Below are positions 40,977-50,373 of a stretch of 64,000 nucleotides of DNA, piece by piece. Both the position numbers and the translations under genes were made by a program. The DNA comes from Ruminococcus flavefaciens. GTDB lineage: Bacteria; Bacillota; Clostridia; Oscillospirales; Ruminococcaceae. The notes beneath the pieces were generated by a model that ran no database searches, was not told where the DNA came from, and worked only from the letters and a program-made list of their open reading frames with translations. The DNA lies in contig JAMPIL010000006.1 of the NCBI GenBank assembly GCA_023662725.1, positions 1 through 64,000 of the forward strand, written 5' to 3'. Numbering within the stretch: the first letter of the stretch is position 1; every line of letters starts with the position of its first letter.

Positions 40977-42305
40977 ATGTCTATACCAATTATTGCGGTC
41001 GTTGGAAGACCAAATGTAGGAAAATCGACTCTTTTCAATAAGCTTATCGGTCAACGACTTTCTATTGTTGAAGATACGCCCGGCGTTACCCGTGATCGTA
41101 TCTACTCCAAATGCGAATGGAGAGGAAAGGAGTTTATGGTTGTTGACACAGGAGGTATCGAACCCGACAGCAACGACGTTATCCTTGCACAAATGCGCCG
41201 TCAATCCGAACTTGCAATCGAAAAAGCAGATGTTATCGTTTTCGTTACAGATATAAGATGCGGAGTTACTGCCGATGATTACGCTGTTGCGCAGATGCTT
41301 CTCAAAAGCGGCAAGCCTGTGGTTCTCGCTGTTAATAAATGTGATACGCTTGGCGAACCTCCTATGGAACTTTATGAATTCTATAATCTTGGTCTCGGAG
41401 ATCCATATCCAATTTCATCGGTTCATGGTCATGGAACAGGCGATATGCTTGATACTATTTACGATTTTCTTCCCGATATTCAGGCAGAAGAATATGATGA
41501 GGAATATATCAAGGTCGCTGTTATCGGAAAACCGAATGCCGGAAAATCTTCGCTTATAAACAAAATTGCCGGTGAGGATCGTGTTATTGTATCCAATATT
41601 GCAGGAACAACTCGTGATTCAACAGATACAGTTATTGAAAATGAATATGGGAAATTTGTATTTATTGATACTGCCGGAATCAGAAAAAAGTCTAAGGTTA
41701 CTGAGAAGATCGAGCACTACAGTGTCCTCAGAGCTTATATGGCAGTCGATCGTGCAGATGTCTGCGTTATTATGCTTGATGCGTCGGAAGGATTTACCGA
41801 ACAAGATTCAAAGGTCGCCGGATATGCGCATGAACAGGGAAAAGCCTGTGTCGTTGCAGTTAATAAATGGGATCTTATCGAAAAGAACGACAAAACCATG
41901 CAAGAATTCAGGACTAAGCTTGAAAATGATTTCAGTTTTATGTCTTATGTTCCGTTTGTATTTATTTCGGCAAAAACAGGACAGAGAATCAACAAGCTTT
42001 ACGAGCTTATAAAGTTCACATATGGTCAGAACAGCATGAGAATTTCAACAGGAATGCTTAACGATGTTCTTGCATATGCTACAACAAGAGTTCAGCCGCC
42101 TTCTGATAAAGGCAGACGATTGAAAATATACTATATCACTCAGCCTTCAACAAAGCCGCCCACGTTCGTTATATTTGTAAACAGGGCAGACCTGTTCCAT
42201 TTTTCTTACAGAAGATACATTGAAAATCAAATTCGCTCTACATTCGGACTTGAAGGAACTCCTGTTAGGTTTATCGTAAGAGAGCGGGGAGGGAATGACA
42301 AATAA
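40977..42305 (+). CDS. der: Ribosome-assembly GTPase Der (EngA)
   Basis: The start is ATG 40977 after AAAGGGGAT; the longer frame overlaps DUF512. The 442-residue protein has two tandem GTPase domains: GRPNVGKST (about 9-17) with DTPGVTRD, and GKPNAGKSS (about 183-191) with DTAG and NKWD. A KH-like C-terminal domain follows (about 350-440). Der binds the 50S subunit and is required for its maturation. Its stop overlaps the plsY ATG (TAATG). Confidence 0.97.
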   Translation: MSIPIIAVVGRPNVGKSTLFNKLIGQRLSIVEDTPGVTRDRIYSKCEWRGKEFMVVDTGGIEPDSNDVILAQMRRQSELAIEKADVIVFVTDIRCGVTADDYAVAQMLLKSGKPVVLAVNKCDTLGEPPMELYEFYNLGLGDPYPISSVHGHGTGDMLDTIYDFLPDIQAEEYDEEYIKVAVIGKPNAGKSSLINKIAGEDRVIVSNIAGTTRDSTDTVIENEYGKFVFIDTAGIRKKSKVTEKIEHYSVLRAYMAVDRADVCVIMLDASEGFTEQDSKVAGYAHEQGKACVVAVNKWDLIEKNDKTMQEFRTKLENDFSFMSYVPFVFISAKTGQRINKLYELIKFTYGQNSMRISTGMLNDVLAYATTRVQPPSDKGRRLKIYYITQPSTKPPTFVIFVNRADLFHFSYRRYIENQIRSTFGLEGTPVRFIVRERGGNDK

Positions 42306-42985
42306 TGAAAATTTTACTTGCACTTATTTTTGCCGCAGCTTCAGGCTATTTCCTTGGAAGTCTGAATTTCTCTATAATTGTCGTTAAAATTATGAAAGGC
42401 AAAGATATCCGTGATATGGGAAGTCATAATGCCGGTCTCACAAATACCCTGCGCTGTGCCGGAAAAGAATGCGCTTTAATTACTCTTGCCGGAGATTTAC
42501 TTAAAGGAGTTGCCGCTGTTGCTCTTTCAAGAGGATTTTGCAGTCTTTTAAACGCCGGATTAAATCCGGGAAACGATACTCATTATATTGGCTATATTGC
42601 CGGACTTTTCGCTATAATTGGTCATATTTTCCCGATTTATTACAATTTTAAGGGCGGAAAAGGAGTTCTTGTGGGAGTTTCATCCTTTCTGATCGTTGAT
42701 TTCAAGGTGTTTATTGCACTTCTTGCCATTTTTGCCGTAATGCTTGCAATAACAAAATATGTTTCGCTTTCTTCAATCATTTCAACAGCATACTGTCCGC
42801 TTGCAACTCTTCTGATGTCGTGGATAGTAAACGGAAACGGATTTGGCAGAAGCTTTTTGTATATGATCCTTTCATTACCGATGTCGGCTCTTGTCATCTG
42901 GATGCATCGCTCAAATATTGAACGTTTGAAACAGGGAACGGAAAACAAGTTCTCGCTTGATTCTTTCAGCAGTTCAAAAAAGTAA
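42305..42985 (+). CDS. plsY: Acyl-phosphate:glycerol-3-phosphate acyltransferase
   Basis: The 226-residue membrane enzyme has about five to six helices. PlsY motifs are visible: YFLGSLNFSIIVVKIMKGKD with IRDMGSHNAGLTNTLR (about 14-50), GDLLKGVAAVAL (about 62-73) and GHIFPIYYNFKGGKGVLVG (about 106-124). It acylates glycerol 3-phosphate to lysophosphatidic acid at the membrane. The neighbour gpsA supplies its substrate, so the pair forms a phospholipid-start module. Confidence 0.95.
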   Translation: MKILLALIFAAASGYFLGSLNFSIIVVKIMKGKDIRDMGSHNAGLTNTLRCAGKECALITLAGDLLKGVAAVALSRGFCSLLNAGLNPGNDTHYIGYIAGLFAIIGHIFPIYYNFKGGKGVLVGVSSFLIVDFKVFIALLAIFAVMLAITKYVSLSSIISTAYCPLATLLMSWIVNGNGFGRSFLYMILSLPMSALVIWMHRSNIERLKQGTENKFSLDSFSSSKK

Positions 42986-43000
42986 AAGGAGAGGCTTATT

Positions 43001-43993
43001 ATGGCAAATATCGTTATACTTGGTTCCGGAGGGTTCGGTCTTAGCATTGCCGTTATGGCAGAACACTGCGGAAAGCATAATATAACCGTTTGGTCGAAGT
43101 TTCAATCAGAAATCGATCTTATAAGAGCTCATGGCGAACATATTCAGAAACTTCCCGGAGTTCCGATCTCAGAGAAAATTATCATGACCAATGATATTTC
43201 CTGTGTTAAAGATTGTGATATGCTTATTTTTGGAATTCCATCATCATTCGTCAGAAGCGTTGCTAAAGAGGCTGCTCCGTATGTAAGCAACAATACAGTT
43301 ATCGTAAACACCGGAAAAGGTCTTGAAGAGGGAAGTCTTAAAACTCTAAGCGAGGTTATAACAGAAGAAATCAATACCGATAGACTTGTTGTTATGTCCG
43401 GACCGTCTCACGCTGAAGAGGTTGCAAGATGCATCCCAACTACCATTGTTGCTGCTTCTTATAATCACAAGGCGGCAGAATATGTTCAGAAAGAACTTGG
43501 CAACAGTTATTTCAGAATCTATCTCAATGACGATGTAAAGGGATGCGAAATAGGAGGAGCGCTTAAAAATATCATCGCATTATGTGTTGGTATATGCGAC
43601 GGTCTGGGATATGGTGACAACACAAAAGCAGCGCTCATGACCAGAGGAATACACGAAATCGCAAGGCTTGGAAAAGCGGCAGGAGCAGATACGCTCACTT
43701 TCAGCGGTCTGACCGGTCTTGGTGATCTTATCGTTACCTGTACTAGTATGCACAGCCGTAACAGACGTGCCGGAATTCTTATCGGACAGGGAATATCACC
43801 GGAAGAAGCCGTAGAAAGAGTCGGAACTGTTGAGGGATATTTTTGCTGCAAAGCAGCATATGATTTATCAAGACGGCTTGGCGTTGAAATGCCGATAACC
43901 GAGCAGCTTAATAACGTTTTGTTCAATGGCGGCGACGTGCGGCTTGCTCTCGGCGTTCTTATGAACCGTCCGCAGATATACGAAGAAATATGA
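43001..43993 (+). CDS. gpsA: Glycerol-3-phosphate dehydrogenase (NAD(P)+)
   Basis: The 330-residue cytoplasmic enzyme reduces dihydroxyacetone phosphate to sn-glycerol 3-phosphate. VILGSGGFGLSIAVMAEHCG (about 4-23) is the nucleotide fold. LIFGIPSSFVRSVAKEAAPY, VVMSGPSHAEEVARCIPTTI, EIGGALKNIIALCVGICDGL (with the catalytic lysine) and FSGLTGLGDLIVTCTSMHSRNRR follow in family order. AAAGGAGAGG precedes the ATG. It lies 15 bp after plsY. Confidence 0.96.
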   Translation: MANIVILGSGGFGLSIAVMAEHCGKHNITVWSKFQSEIDLIRAHGEHIQKLPGVPISEKIIMTNDISCVKDCDMLIFGIPSSFVRSVAKEAAPYVSNNTVIVNTGKGLEEGSLKTLSEVITEEINTDRLVVMSGPSHAEEVARCIPTTIVAASYNHKAAEYVQKELGNSYFRIYLNDDVKGCEIGGALKNIIALCVGICDGLGYGDNTKAALMTRGIHEIARLGKAAGADTLTFSGLTGLGDLIVTCTSMHSRNRRAGILIGQGISPEEAVERVGTVEGYFCCKAAYDLSRRLGVEMPITEQLNNVLFNGGDVRLALGVLMNRPQIYEEI

Positions 43994-44005
43994 GGTGTCT
44001 ATATT

Positions 44006-45544
44006 ATGGTTGAAATTCGTGAATACAGGGGACATATCAGAAATTGGCGGAATCTTTGCAGCGAGTTGAATGTTGATCCGGCGCTTCCACGCACTGAAAG
44101 AGAACTTGCTCTTATTACTTCTGCCTACGAAAAATGGAAACACGATATCGCTGATCACCTTTATGGAATGTTTGCCTTTGCCATCTGGGATGAACAGAAC
44201 AGCGAGCTTTTTTGTGTTCGTGATCATTTCGGAACAAAGTCGTTCTACTACTATCAGACATCAGACGGCAGACTTCTTTGCAGTACTATGATACGTAATA
44301 TCATGAAAGACGAAGGCTTTGTTAAAGAGATCAACACAGATATGCTCCAGATATATATGTCGCTTACCTACGTTGCCGGTGAGGATACATTCTTTAAGGG
44401 TGTAAAAAAACTCATGCCAGGACATTGGCTTTCATTTAAGAACGGTTCATTAGAACTTCATCGCTATTGGACTCCTCAGTTCGAGCCGGATGATTCAAAA
44501 AATGTAGACGATTGGGCTGACGAGATACATTCTACTGTTCAGAAGATGATAGAAGAGGTCAAGGAAAACGGTGAAATAGCTGAATCGTTCCTTTCCGGCG
44601 GAGTTGATTCCTCTTATGTTCTTGCCATGTCTGACGCTGAGGTAACTGATTCCTGCGGATACGATGACGAACGCTTTGATGAATCCGTTCTTGCGGCAGA
44701 AACAGCAAGAATTCTCGGAAGAAAAAACAACCGTTGTCTTATAACTCCTGAGCAGTATTTTGATATCGTTCCTTACGTTATGTATAACATGGAACAGCCT
44801 CTTGGCGATGCTTCGGCTATTGTTTTTGCCATTGCCTGCAATGAAACTGCCAAGCATACAAAACTCTGCTATTCAGGCGAGGGTGCGGACGAATTCTTTG
44901 GTGGATATAATATGTACCGCAATGCGGAACGCTACGGCGATAATCTAAAAAACTTCTATGTCGGCAACACCAACATCATGAAAGAGGACGAAAAACAACG
45001 TATTCTTAAAAATTATAACCCTGATGTTCTCCCGATAAATCTTGTTAAACATATTTACGAAGAAACTGAAGGGCTTGATCCGCTTTCAAAAATGTCAGAT
45101 GTCGATATCCAAATTTGGCTTGAAGGCGATATTTATCTTAATGTTGATAAAATGAGTACTGCTGCCGGTCTTGAGATTCGTATGCCCATTACAGACAGAA
45201 GGATTTTTGATATTGCTTCAAGAATGCCTTCAAAATTCAAAGTTAATGACGAGCAAAACAAAGTCGCATTCAGAACGGCAGCGTCCAAAGTTCTTCCGGA
45301 TGAAATTGCATTCAGAAAAAAACTGGGATTTATCGTTCCCATAAGAATATGGCTTGCGGATGAGCGTTATAATGCAGACGTACGAACCAAATTCAAAAGC
45401 GATATGGCTGGAAAGTTTTTTGATCTTGATGAGATCAATGCGATTTATGACGAATATATTGGTGGAAATTCCGATAATTGGCGTAAAATATGGACAATTT
45501 ACACTTTCCTTGTATGGTATGAGGAGTACTTTGTGAAAAGATAA
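44006..45544 (+). CDS. Asparagine-synthetase homologue without the glutaminase cysteine
   Basis: The 512-residue protein matches AsnB from about residue 65 of the usual enzyme onward: a remnant glutaminase-fold segment (GMFAFAIWDEQ, LFCVRDHFGTKSFYYY), then the synthetase domain with SGGVDSS (197-203, ATP-pyrophosphatase loop), LCYSGEGADEFFGGYNMYRN and DKMSTAAGLEIRMPITDRR. The initiating MCG, whose Cys1 is the glutaminase nucleophile, is absent; the product begins MVEIREYRGHIRNW. So it probably uses free ammonia or another amino donor or acceptor. GAGGTGTC precedes the ATG. It lies 12 bp after gpsA and is the last gene of this run. Confidence 0.85.
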   Translation: MVEIREYRGHIRNWRNLCSELNVDPALPRTERELALITSAYEKWKHDIADHLYGMFAFAIWDEQNSELFCVRDHFGTKSFYYYQTSDGRLLCSTMIRNIMKDEGFVKEINTDMLQIYMSLTYVAGEDTFFKGVKKLMPGHWLSFKNGSLELHRYWTPQFEPDDSKNVDDWADEIHSTVQKMIEEVKENGEIAESFLSGGVDSSYVLAMSDAEVTDSCGYDDERFDESVLAAETARILGRKNNRCLITPEQYFDIVPYVMYNMEQPLGDASAIVFAIACNETAKHTKLCYSGEGADEFFGGYNMYRNAERYGDNLKNFYVGNTNIMKEDEKQRILKNYNPDVLPINLVKHIYEETEGLDPLSKMSDVDIQIWLEGDIYLNVDKMSTAAGLEIRMPITDRRIFDIASRMPSKFKVNDEQNKVAFRTAASKVLPDEIAFRKKLGFIVPIRIWLADERYNADVRTKFKSDMAGKFFDLDEINAIYDEYIGGNSDNWRKIWTIYTFLVWYEEYFVKR

Positions 45545-45554
45545 AACAAATTCA

Positions 45555-45590
45555 GACTGCTGTTTCGTTATAAAACGAACAGCAGTCGTT
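45555..45590 (+). terminator. Terminator of the asparagine-synthetase-like gene
   Basis: GACTGCTGTTTCGTT (45555-45569) pairs with the AACGAACAGCAGTC arm ending at 45587, with one mismatch. A short T-rich tail follows. Confidence 0.75.
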
Positions 45591-45638
45591 TGCGTTGAAT
45601 ATAATTATATTACGCTAAAACTTGGAGGAAATAAAAAT

Positions 45639-46367
45639 ATGGAATCAATTAAAGTTGAAGGATTGACGAAAAAGTACAAAGATATTACTGCTGTTGACAG
45701 CCTTGATCTTAATATATTGCATGGTGAATTATTTTCTTTGCTTGGTGTAAACGGAGCCGGCAAAACAACTACAATAAAAATGCTCTCATGCCTGACAAAA
45801 CCCACCGACGGAGATGCCAAACTGCTTGAAAACAGCATTATAACAAATGAATCCAATGTTAAAAAAGTCATTGGAGTTTCTCCTCAGGAAACCGCAGTTG
45901 CACCAAATCTTACCGTGAAAGAAAATCTTGAGCTGATGTGCGGTATTCACGGTTTATCAAAGGAAAAAAGAAAAGCTAAAACGGACGAGCTTTCCGAACA
46001 GTTTGATTTAAAACAAATCCTTAAAAGAAAAGCAGGAAAACTCTCCGGAGGCTGGCAGAGGCGGCTAAGTATCGCTATGGCTCTTATAAGTGAACCGAAA
46101 ATACTGTTTCTTGATGAACCGACTCTTGGTCTGGATGTTCTCGCAAGAAGAGAGCTCTGGGATATTATAAACTCCCTTAAAGGAAAAGTGACCATAATCC
46201 TTACAACTCATTATATGGAAGAAGCAGAAGCGCTTTCAGACCGTATTGGCATTATGAAAAACGGAAAACTTCTTGCACTCGGAACCGCTGACGAACTGAA
46301 AAGAAAAGTCAATGCAGATAAATTCGAAGATGCTTTTGTTGCCATTGTAAGGGAGGATTCTAAATGA
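45639..46367 (+). CDS. ABC transporter ATP-binding protein
   Basis: The 242-residue protein has all nucleotide-binding motifs: Walker A LLGVNGAGKTTTIKML (about 32-47), Q-loop SPQET, signature LSGGWQRRLSIAMA (about 136-149) and Walker B ILFLDEPTLGLD (about 155-166), with the switch His in TTHYMEEAEALSDRIG. It is of the ABC-2 exporter (CcmA/DrrA) type. Its stop overlaps the permease gene by 4 bp. The pair probably exports a drug, lipid or peptide; the substrate is unknown. TTGGAGG precedes the ATG. Confidence 0.92.
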   Translation: MESIKVEGLTKKYKDITAVDSLDLNILHGELFSLLGVNGAGKTTTIKMLSCLTKPTDGDAKLLENSIITNESNVKKVIGVSPQETAVAPNLTVKENLELMCGIHGLSKEKRKAKTDELSEQFDLKQILKRKAGKLSGGWQRRLSIAMALISEPKILFLDEPTLGLDVLARRELWDIINSLKGKVTIILTTHYMEEAEALSDRIGIMKNGKLLALGTADELKRKVNADKFEDAFVAIVREDSK

Positions 46368-47095
46368 GATTATTGAGTTTTTCGAGAAGAACTGCAAAGG
46401 AAATACTGCGTGATCCATTGAATTTAGCCTTTGGTCTGGGATTTCCGCTGATTCTTATACTATTGCTTTCTGCAATACAAGCCAATATTCCGGCCAGCCT
46501 TTTTGAAATAGAAAATCTTGCTCCGGGCATCACAGTTTTCGGTCTGTCGTTTATGACTCTTTTTTCTGCAACTCTGATTGCAAAAGACAGAGAAAGCTCA
46601 TTATTGCAGAGACTTTATACAACTCCGCTTATTGCATCGGACTTCATTTTCGGATACGCTTTACCGATTTTGCCGATTGCAATAGCACAGAGTATTATTT
46701 GTTATATTGCAGCTATTCTGCTCGGATTGCCGATAACAATAAATATAATATATGCTTTGATTTTTATTATTCCCGTTTCTTTATTTTTCATTGCAATCGG
46801 ATTACTCTGTGGAAGCGTTTTCAGTTCAAAACAGGTTGGAGGAATCTGCGGAGCGCTTCTAACAAATTTAACTGCATGGCTTTCCGGAATATGGTTTGAT
46901 CTTGAACTTGTAGGCGGAGCTTTCAAGAAAATTGCTAATTTTCTTCCGTTTGTCCATGCTGTAGAGCTGGAAAAAGCTGTGCTGAACGGTAATTATTCGG
47001 ATATTTGTCCTCACCTGTACTGGATTCTTGGCTATATGGCAGTGGCAGTTTTGTTTGCAATTATGTTCTTTTTGCGGCAAATGAAAAAACAGTAA
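46364..47095 (+). CDS. ABC-2 type transporter permease
   Basis: The 243-residue integral membrane protein has six hydrophobic segments. It begins with the usual ABC-2 pattern (RRTAKEILRDPLNLAFGLGF) and shows SFMTLFSATLIAKDRESSLLQRLYTTPL split around residues 63-90. GGICGALLTNLTAWLSGIWF (about 158-177) is the conserved late segment. It forms the channel half of the exporter with the ATPase encoded just upstream. An AraC/GyrI-like regulator gene follows after 82 bp and may control it. Confidence 0.9.
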   Translation: MRLLSFSRRTAKEILRDPLNLAFGLGFPLILILLLSAIQANIPASLFEIENLAPGITVFGLSFMTLFSATLIAKDRESSLLQRLYTTPLIASDFIFGYALPILPIAIAQSIICYIAAILLGLPITINIIYALIFIIPVSLFFIAIGLLCGSVFSSKQVGGICGALLTNLTAWLSGIWFDLELVGGAFKKIANFLPFVHAVELEKAVLNGNYSDICPHLYWILGYMAVAVLFAIMFFLRQMKKQ

Positions 47096-47177
47096 TTTGA
47101 TACAACAAAACACAAAATATCAGGACTGCAAATCAATTCCGTGATATAATGAAATCACACTGAAAGGAGGAATAAAA

Positions 47178-48053
47178 ATGAACTGGGCAACAAATATTCA
47201 GAATGCTATTGATTATATCGAAGATAATCTTGACGCAGAGCTTGACTATAATAAAATTGCGGAGCAGGCAGCGTGTTCAACCTATTATTTTCAAAAAATA
47301 TTTGGAATAATGTGCGGTATCACAGTAGGTGAATATATTCGCAGCAGACGGCTCACACTTGCCGGCAGTGAGCTTGCTTCAACGAATATCAAAATCATTG
47401 ATCTTGCTCTGAAATACGGTTATGAGTCTCCTGAAAGCTTCACAAGAGCATTTACACGTTTTCATAGCATAACACCGTCCGAAGCCAAACGCAAAGGAGG
47501 AAAGCTCAGGTCATTTTCCCGATTCAAAGTGCAGATCATATTGAAAGGCGGTAATTCTATGAATTACAAAATTATCACGAAAGATTCATTTACAGTAATT
47601 GAAAAAGTTGAGAAGCATACGATAGTTAATGACGAAAATAAGAACACGATCCCTGATTTCTGGGATAGAGCTCATAAGGACGGGACTATTGAAACTTTAC
47701 TAAAACTTACTTCCGACCGCAGTTCTATTTTTGGAATTTGTTACGGAAAAGGTCAGACTGACTGCGAACATTTTGACTACTCTATAGCTGCTCAGTGTGA
47801 ACCTGATACTATTGCCCCCGATGGATACCGTATCAGCGTTATTCCGGCAAGAACGTGGGTTGTATCAGAATGTGTTGGAGCTATGCCGGATGCAATACAA
47901 TCTTTATGGCACGAACTCTGCTCGGAATTTTTCCCAACTTCAAACTGTACGCCAACCTACGAAATGGACATTGAGGCATATCCGGCAGGCAATATGACTG
48001 ATGACAATTATAAAAGTCAGATATGGGTTCCTATTGAAAAAAGTAATATTTAA
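47178..48053 (+). CDS. AraC-family regulator with GyrI-like effector domain
   Basis: The 291-residue protein has an N-terminal AraC double HTH (about 8-110: YNKIAEQAACSTYYFQKIFG, GEYIRSRRLTLAGSELASTN, YESPESFTRAFTRFHSITPS). A GyrI-like/BmrR-type effector-binding domain follows (about 125-290: KDSFTVIEKVEKHTIVN, ending QIWVPIEKS). This is the Rob/SoxS-plus-ligand layout, suited to sensing hydrophobic or cationic drugs. Its position after the ABC exporter suggests local control of efflux. GAAAGGAGG precedes the ATG. Confidence 0.9.
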   Translation: MNWATNIQNAIDYIEDNLDAELDYNKIAEQAACSTYYFQKIFGIMCGITVGEYIRSRRLTLAGSELASTNIKIIDLALKYGYESPESFTRAFTRFHSITPSEAKRKGGKLRSFSRFKVQIILKGGNSMNYKIITKDSFTVIEKVEKHTIVNDENKNTIPDFWDRAHKDGTIETLLKLTSDRSSIFGICYGKGQTDCEHFDYSIAAQCEPDTIAPDGYRISVIPARTWVVSECVGAMPDAIQSLWHELCSEFFPTSNCTPTYEMDIEAYPAGNMTDDNYKSQIWVPIEKSNI

Positions 48054-48117
48054 TTATTGAAAAATCATTTATTTTCTATCCGGATATTTTGAATAATAGA
48101 TTTATACACTAAATAAT

Positions 48118-48150
48118 AAAAGCGGCTAAGTTTTATCTTAACCGCTTTTA
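48118..48150. terminator. Bidirectional terminator
   Basis: AAAAGCGG...TAAG pairs with CTTA...CCGCTTTT across a TTTTAT loop. It lies between the convergent regulator and vanY-like genes. Confidence 0.8.
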
Positions 48151-48201
48151 TATAATATTTTGCTCAGAAGTTGCATTTTAAATAGTTCATGTATTCTTCA
48201 A

Positions 48202-48969
48202 TTACGGATATATTTCCTTATACTCTTCTAAAGTGATATTTTTATTAAATATGTCCAATGCAGCTTCTTCGCCTACATAACGATAATGCCACGGTTCGTA
48301 ATCAATTCCTGTTATATATTCTTTATCTTGTGGATAACGAAGAATAAATCCATATTTATAGGCATTTTCCGCAAGCCAGTTATAAACCTCATAATCAGAA
48401 GAGTAAGAAGGATCTGCATTTATATCGAGAGCCAATCCAAGCTCGTGTTCACTGTTTCCGGGTTTAGCCACCCAATTCTGAGCAAGATTTTCAGCTTCGT
48501 TTTGCGAATATCCTTCCGCAATATAGCTGTCTATTCTATTCTGCATCATCTGCTGCTGTTCTTCATGCGTTCTGTAACCTTCACCAACAATAGGGTATAT
48601 TCCTTCGATTCTTGCGTCATCAAACATCTGCTGAAGATCGGAATATATTCTTGAATCAACATATATTCCATTTGAAAGCTGAGTTAATTCCACTTGATAA
48701 TCTTTTGGAATTGGATGATCATTGTTTACAAGTATCAACCGCCAATCATCACGCTCCTTTATAAGTGAATTTAGCGGCATTTCGTTTATTTTATCAATTA
48801 TATCCTGTACTTCTTCATGATTTTGATTCGTTTCCGAAATAACAGAATATTTACCGATACGTCGTACGTCATCCGAAGTATGACGCTTATTTTTTAAAAA
48901 TACTGCTGTTACTATGAATAGAATTATTAATATCGCTGAAATTATAACTGCTTTTCCTTTTCTTGTCAT
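48202..48969 (-). CDS. vanY: VanY-type D,D-carboxypeptidase
   Basis: The 255-residue protein has an N-terminal membrane anchor (about 8-25) and a complete VanY (peptidase M15B) domain: LVNNDHPIPKDY (about 80-91), SEHELGLALDI (173-183; His175 and Asp182 bind zinc) and EPWHYRYVG (225-233; catalytic Glu225 and zinc ligand His228). It should trim the terminal D-Ala from peptidoglycan stem peptides outside the membrane. The next genes upstream encode VanS- and VanR-like proteins, though a hairpin separates them. No Van ligase or VanX is present, so this is not a full resistance cluster. Confidence 0.92.
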   Translation of the reverse strand: MTRKGKAVIISAILIILFIVTAVFLKNKRHTSDDVRRIGKYSVISETNQNHEEVQDIIDKINEMPLNSLIKERDDWRLILVNNDHPIPKDYQVELTQLSNGIYVDSRIYSDLQQMFDDARIEGIYPIVGEGYRTHEEQQQMMQNRIDSYIAEGYSQNEAENLAQNWVAKPGNSEHELGLALDINADPSYSSDYEVYNWLAENAYKYGFILRYPQDKEYITGIDYEPWHYRYVGEEAALDIFNKNITLEEYKEIYP

Positions 48970-49131
48970 AAAGCATTATCTCCTTTAATTATGCTACACC
49001 GTCAATTAATCCTTGAATTTTACCTTCTATGTGTCCATAAAATTTAACGCAAAAGATATAACAGATGTGCGGTAAGATTTGTAAATAATCTGTTAACAAA
49101 CAAGAGAGAAAAATTTAATTGCCAAAGCAAT

Positions 49132-49179
49132 AAAATATCTCCTGTCATGTATCTATTTTAACATAACAGGAGATATTTT
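49132..49179 (-). terminator. Terminator of the VanR/VanS-like operon
   Basis: AAAATATCTCCTGT (49132-49145) pairs perfectly with ACAGGAGATATTTT (49166-49179). Read on the minus strand it ends in TTTTATTG. Confidence 0.75.
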
Positions 49180-49224
49180 GCTTTAGTTTTTTCTGTCGGG
49201 AAATATAAAGTTTTGTTACAAAAA

Positions 49225-50373
49225 TCATACGATTTTCTTACGATTCAAAGGAAGCTTTACAGCAAACCTGATAATTTCATCACTGCTCTCGGCACTGATC
49301 GTACCGCCATGCGCTTCAGCAAGCTGTTTTGAGATAGCGAGTCCAAGACCTGAACCGCCGGTTGAACTGCTTCTTGAGGAATCCAAACGGAAAAACTGTT
49401 CAAAAATACGCTCCAGTTTTTCCTTAGGAATAGTTTTACCGCTGTTTATGAAAATGAGTGTAACGTTAGCATCGTCGGATTCCAATGTAATTTGAATTTC
49501 TGTATTCGGATAGCTGTAACTTATTGCGTTTCTAATAAGATTATCGATTATTCGTTCCATTTTGTCAACATCACAGCAAATCTGAACATCCGGTTCAATT
49601 TTCGTGGAGAAGCTCAGCTCTTTATCTTTCAGTAAAGGACGAAATTCATAGACTATCTGTTCGAGCATCAATGACAAATTCACACTTTCCTTTTGAAGTT
49701 CTATTTTTGAGATATTAAATCGTGTGATCTCGAATAATTCATTGATCAATTCTTCAAGACGTTCAGCTTTTTTTAAAGAAATTTCCGTATAGCGACTGCG
49801 AAGTTCTTCCGAAATGTCAGGTTCATCACGAAGGAGCGTCATATAACCGATAACACTTGTCAGCGGAGTTTTCAGATCATGGGCAAGATAAGTGACAAGA
49901 TCGTTTTTTCGTTCTGTTTCAGTCCGAAGTTTCTGTTCCTTATTCTGTATCTCATATCTGATTTTCGATATCTGAGCAAATATTTCCGTATATTCCTGAG
50001 GAGTTTCAACGGGCAGGGGAGTATTTTCTAAAATAAAGCGATTCATGTATTCTGCAATCGTATGAGAATTTTCACGTTTATGCTTCCGTTTTTTATAATT
50101 TGAAATTATCATTCCAAACAACGAGATCAGAACAACGATAATAATGAAAAAATACAGAAAATAAGTTTTTATAAGATCCCAGTCATAAGATTGAGTGATA
50201 ATGGTTTCATATTCTAAATACGAATAAGTTTCATACGCAAATGTTTTATAAAACCAATCGGCAATAAACCCCATTGATAATGTATCAATAATACTGTAAA
50301 TCAAGCAGCATATAAGAACACATATTATCGGGACGGCAATGAATCGTATATACTTCCATATTTTATGAATCAA
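49225..50373 (-). CDS. vanS: VanS-like sensor histidine kinase
   Basis: The start is set at TTG 50373, 12 nt after GGGGAG and overlapping the regulator stop by 11 bp; the longer frame runs deep into vanR. The 382-residue protein has two transmembrane helices (about 10-32 and 68-88) around a short external loop. A dimerisation/phosphoacceptor domain follows with AHDLKTPLTSVIGYMTLLRD (His about 186) and VNLSLMLEQIVYEF. The ATPase domain carries NLIRNAISYSYPN, GSGLGLAISKQLAEAHGG and related boxes. These are strikingly like VanS of glycopeptide-resistance operons. The signal could be wall stress or an antibiotic. Confidence 0.9.
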   Translation of the reverse strand: MIHKIWKYIRFIAVPIICVLICCLIYSIIDTLSMGFIADWFYKTFAYETYSYLEYETIITQSYDWDLIKTYFLYFFIIIVVLISLFGMIISNYKKRKHKRENSHTIAEYMNRFILENTPLPVETPQEYTEIFAQISKIRYEIQNKEQKLRTETERKNDLVTYLAHDLKTPLTSVIGYMTLLRDEPDISEELRSRYTEISLKKAERLEELINELFEITRFNISKIELQKESVNLSLMLEQIVYEFRPLLKDKELSFSTKIEPDVQICCDVDKMERIIDNLIRNAISYSYPNTEIQITLESDDANVTLIFINSGKTIPKEKLERIFEQFFRLDSSRSSSTGGSGLGLAISKQLAEAHGGTISAESSDEIIRFAVKLPLNRKKIV

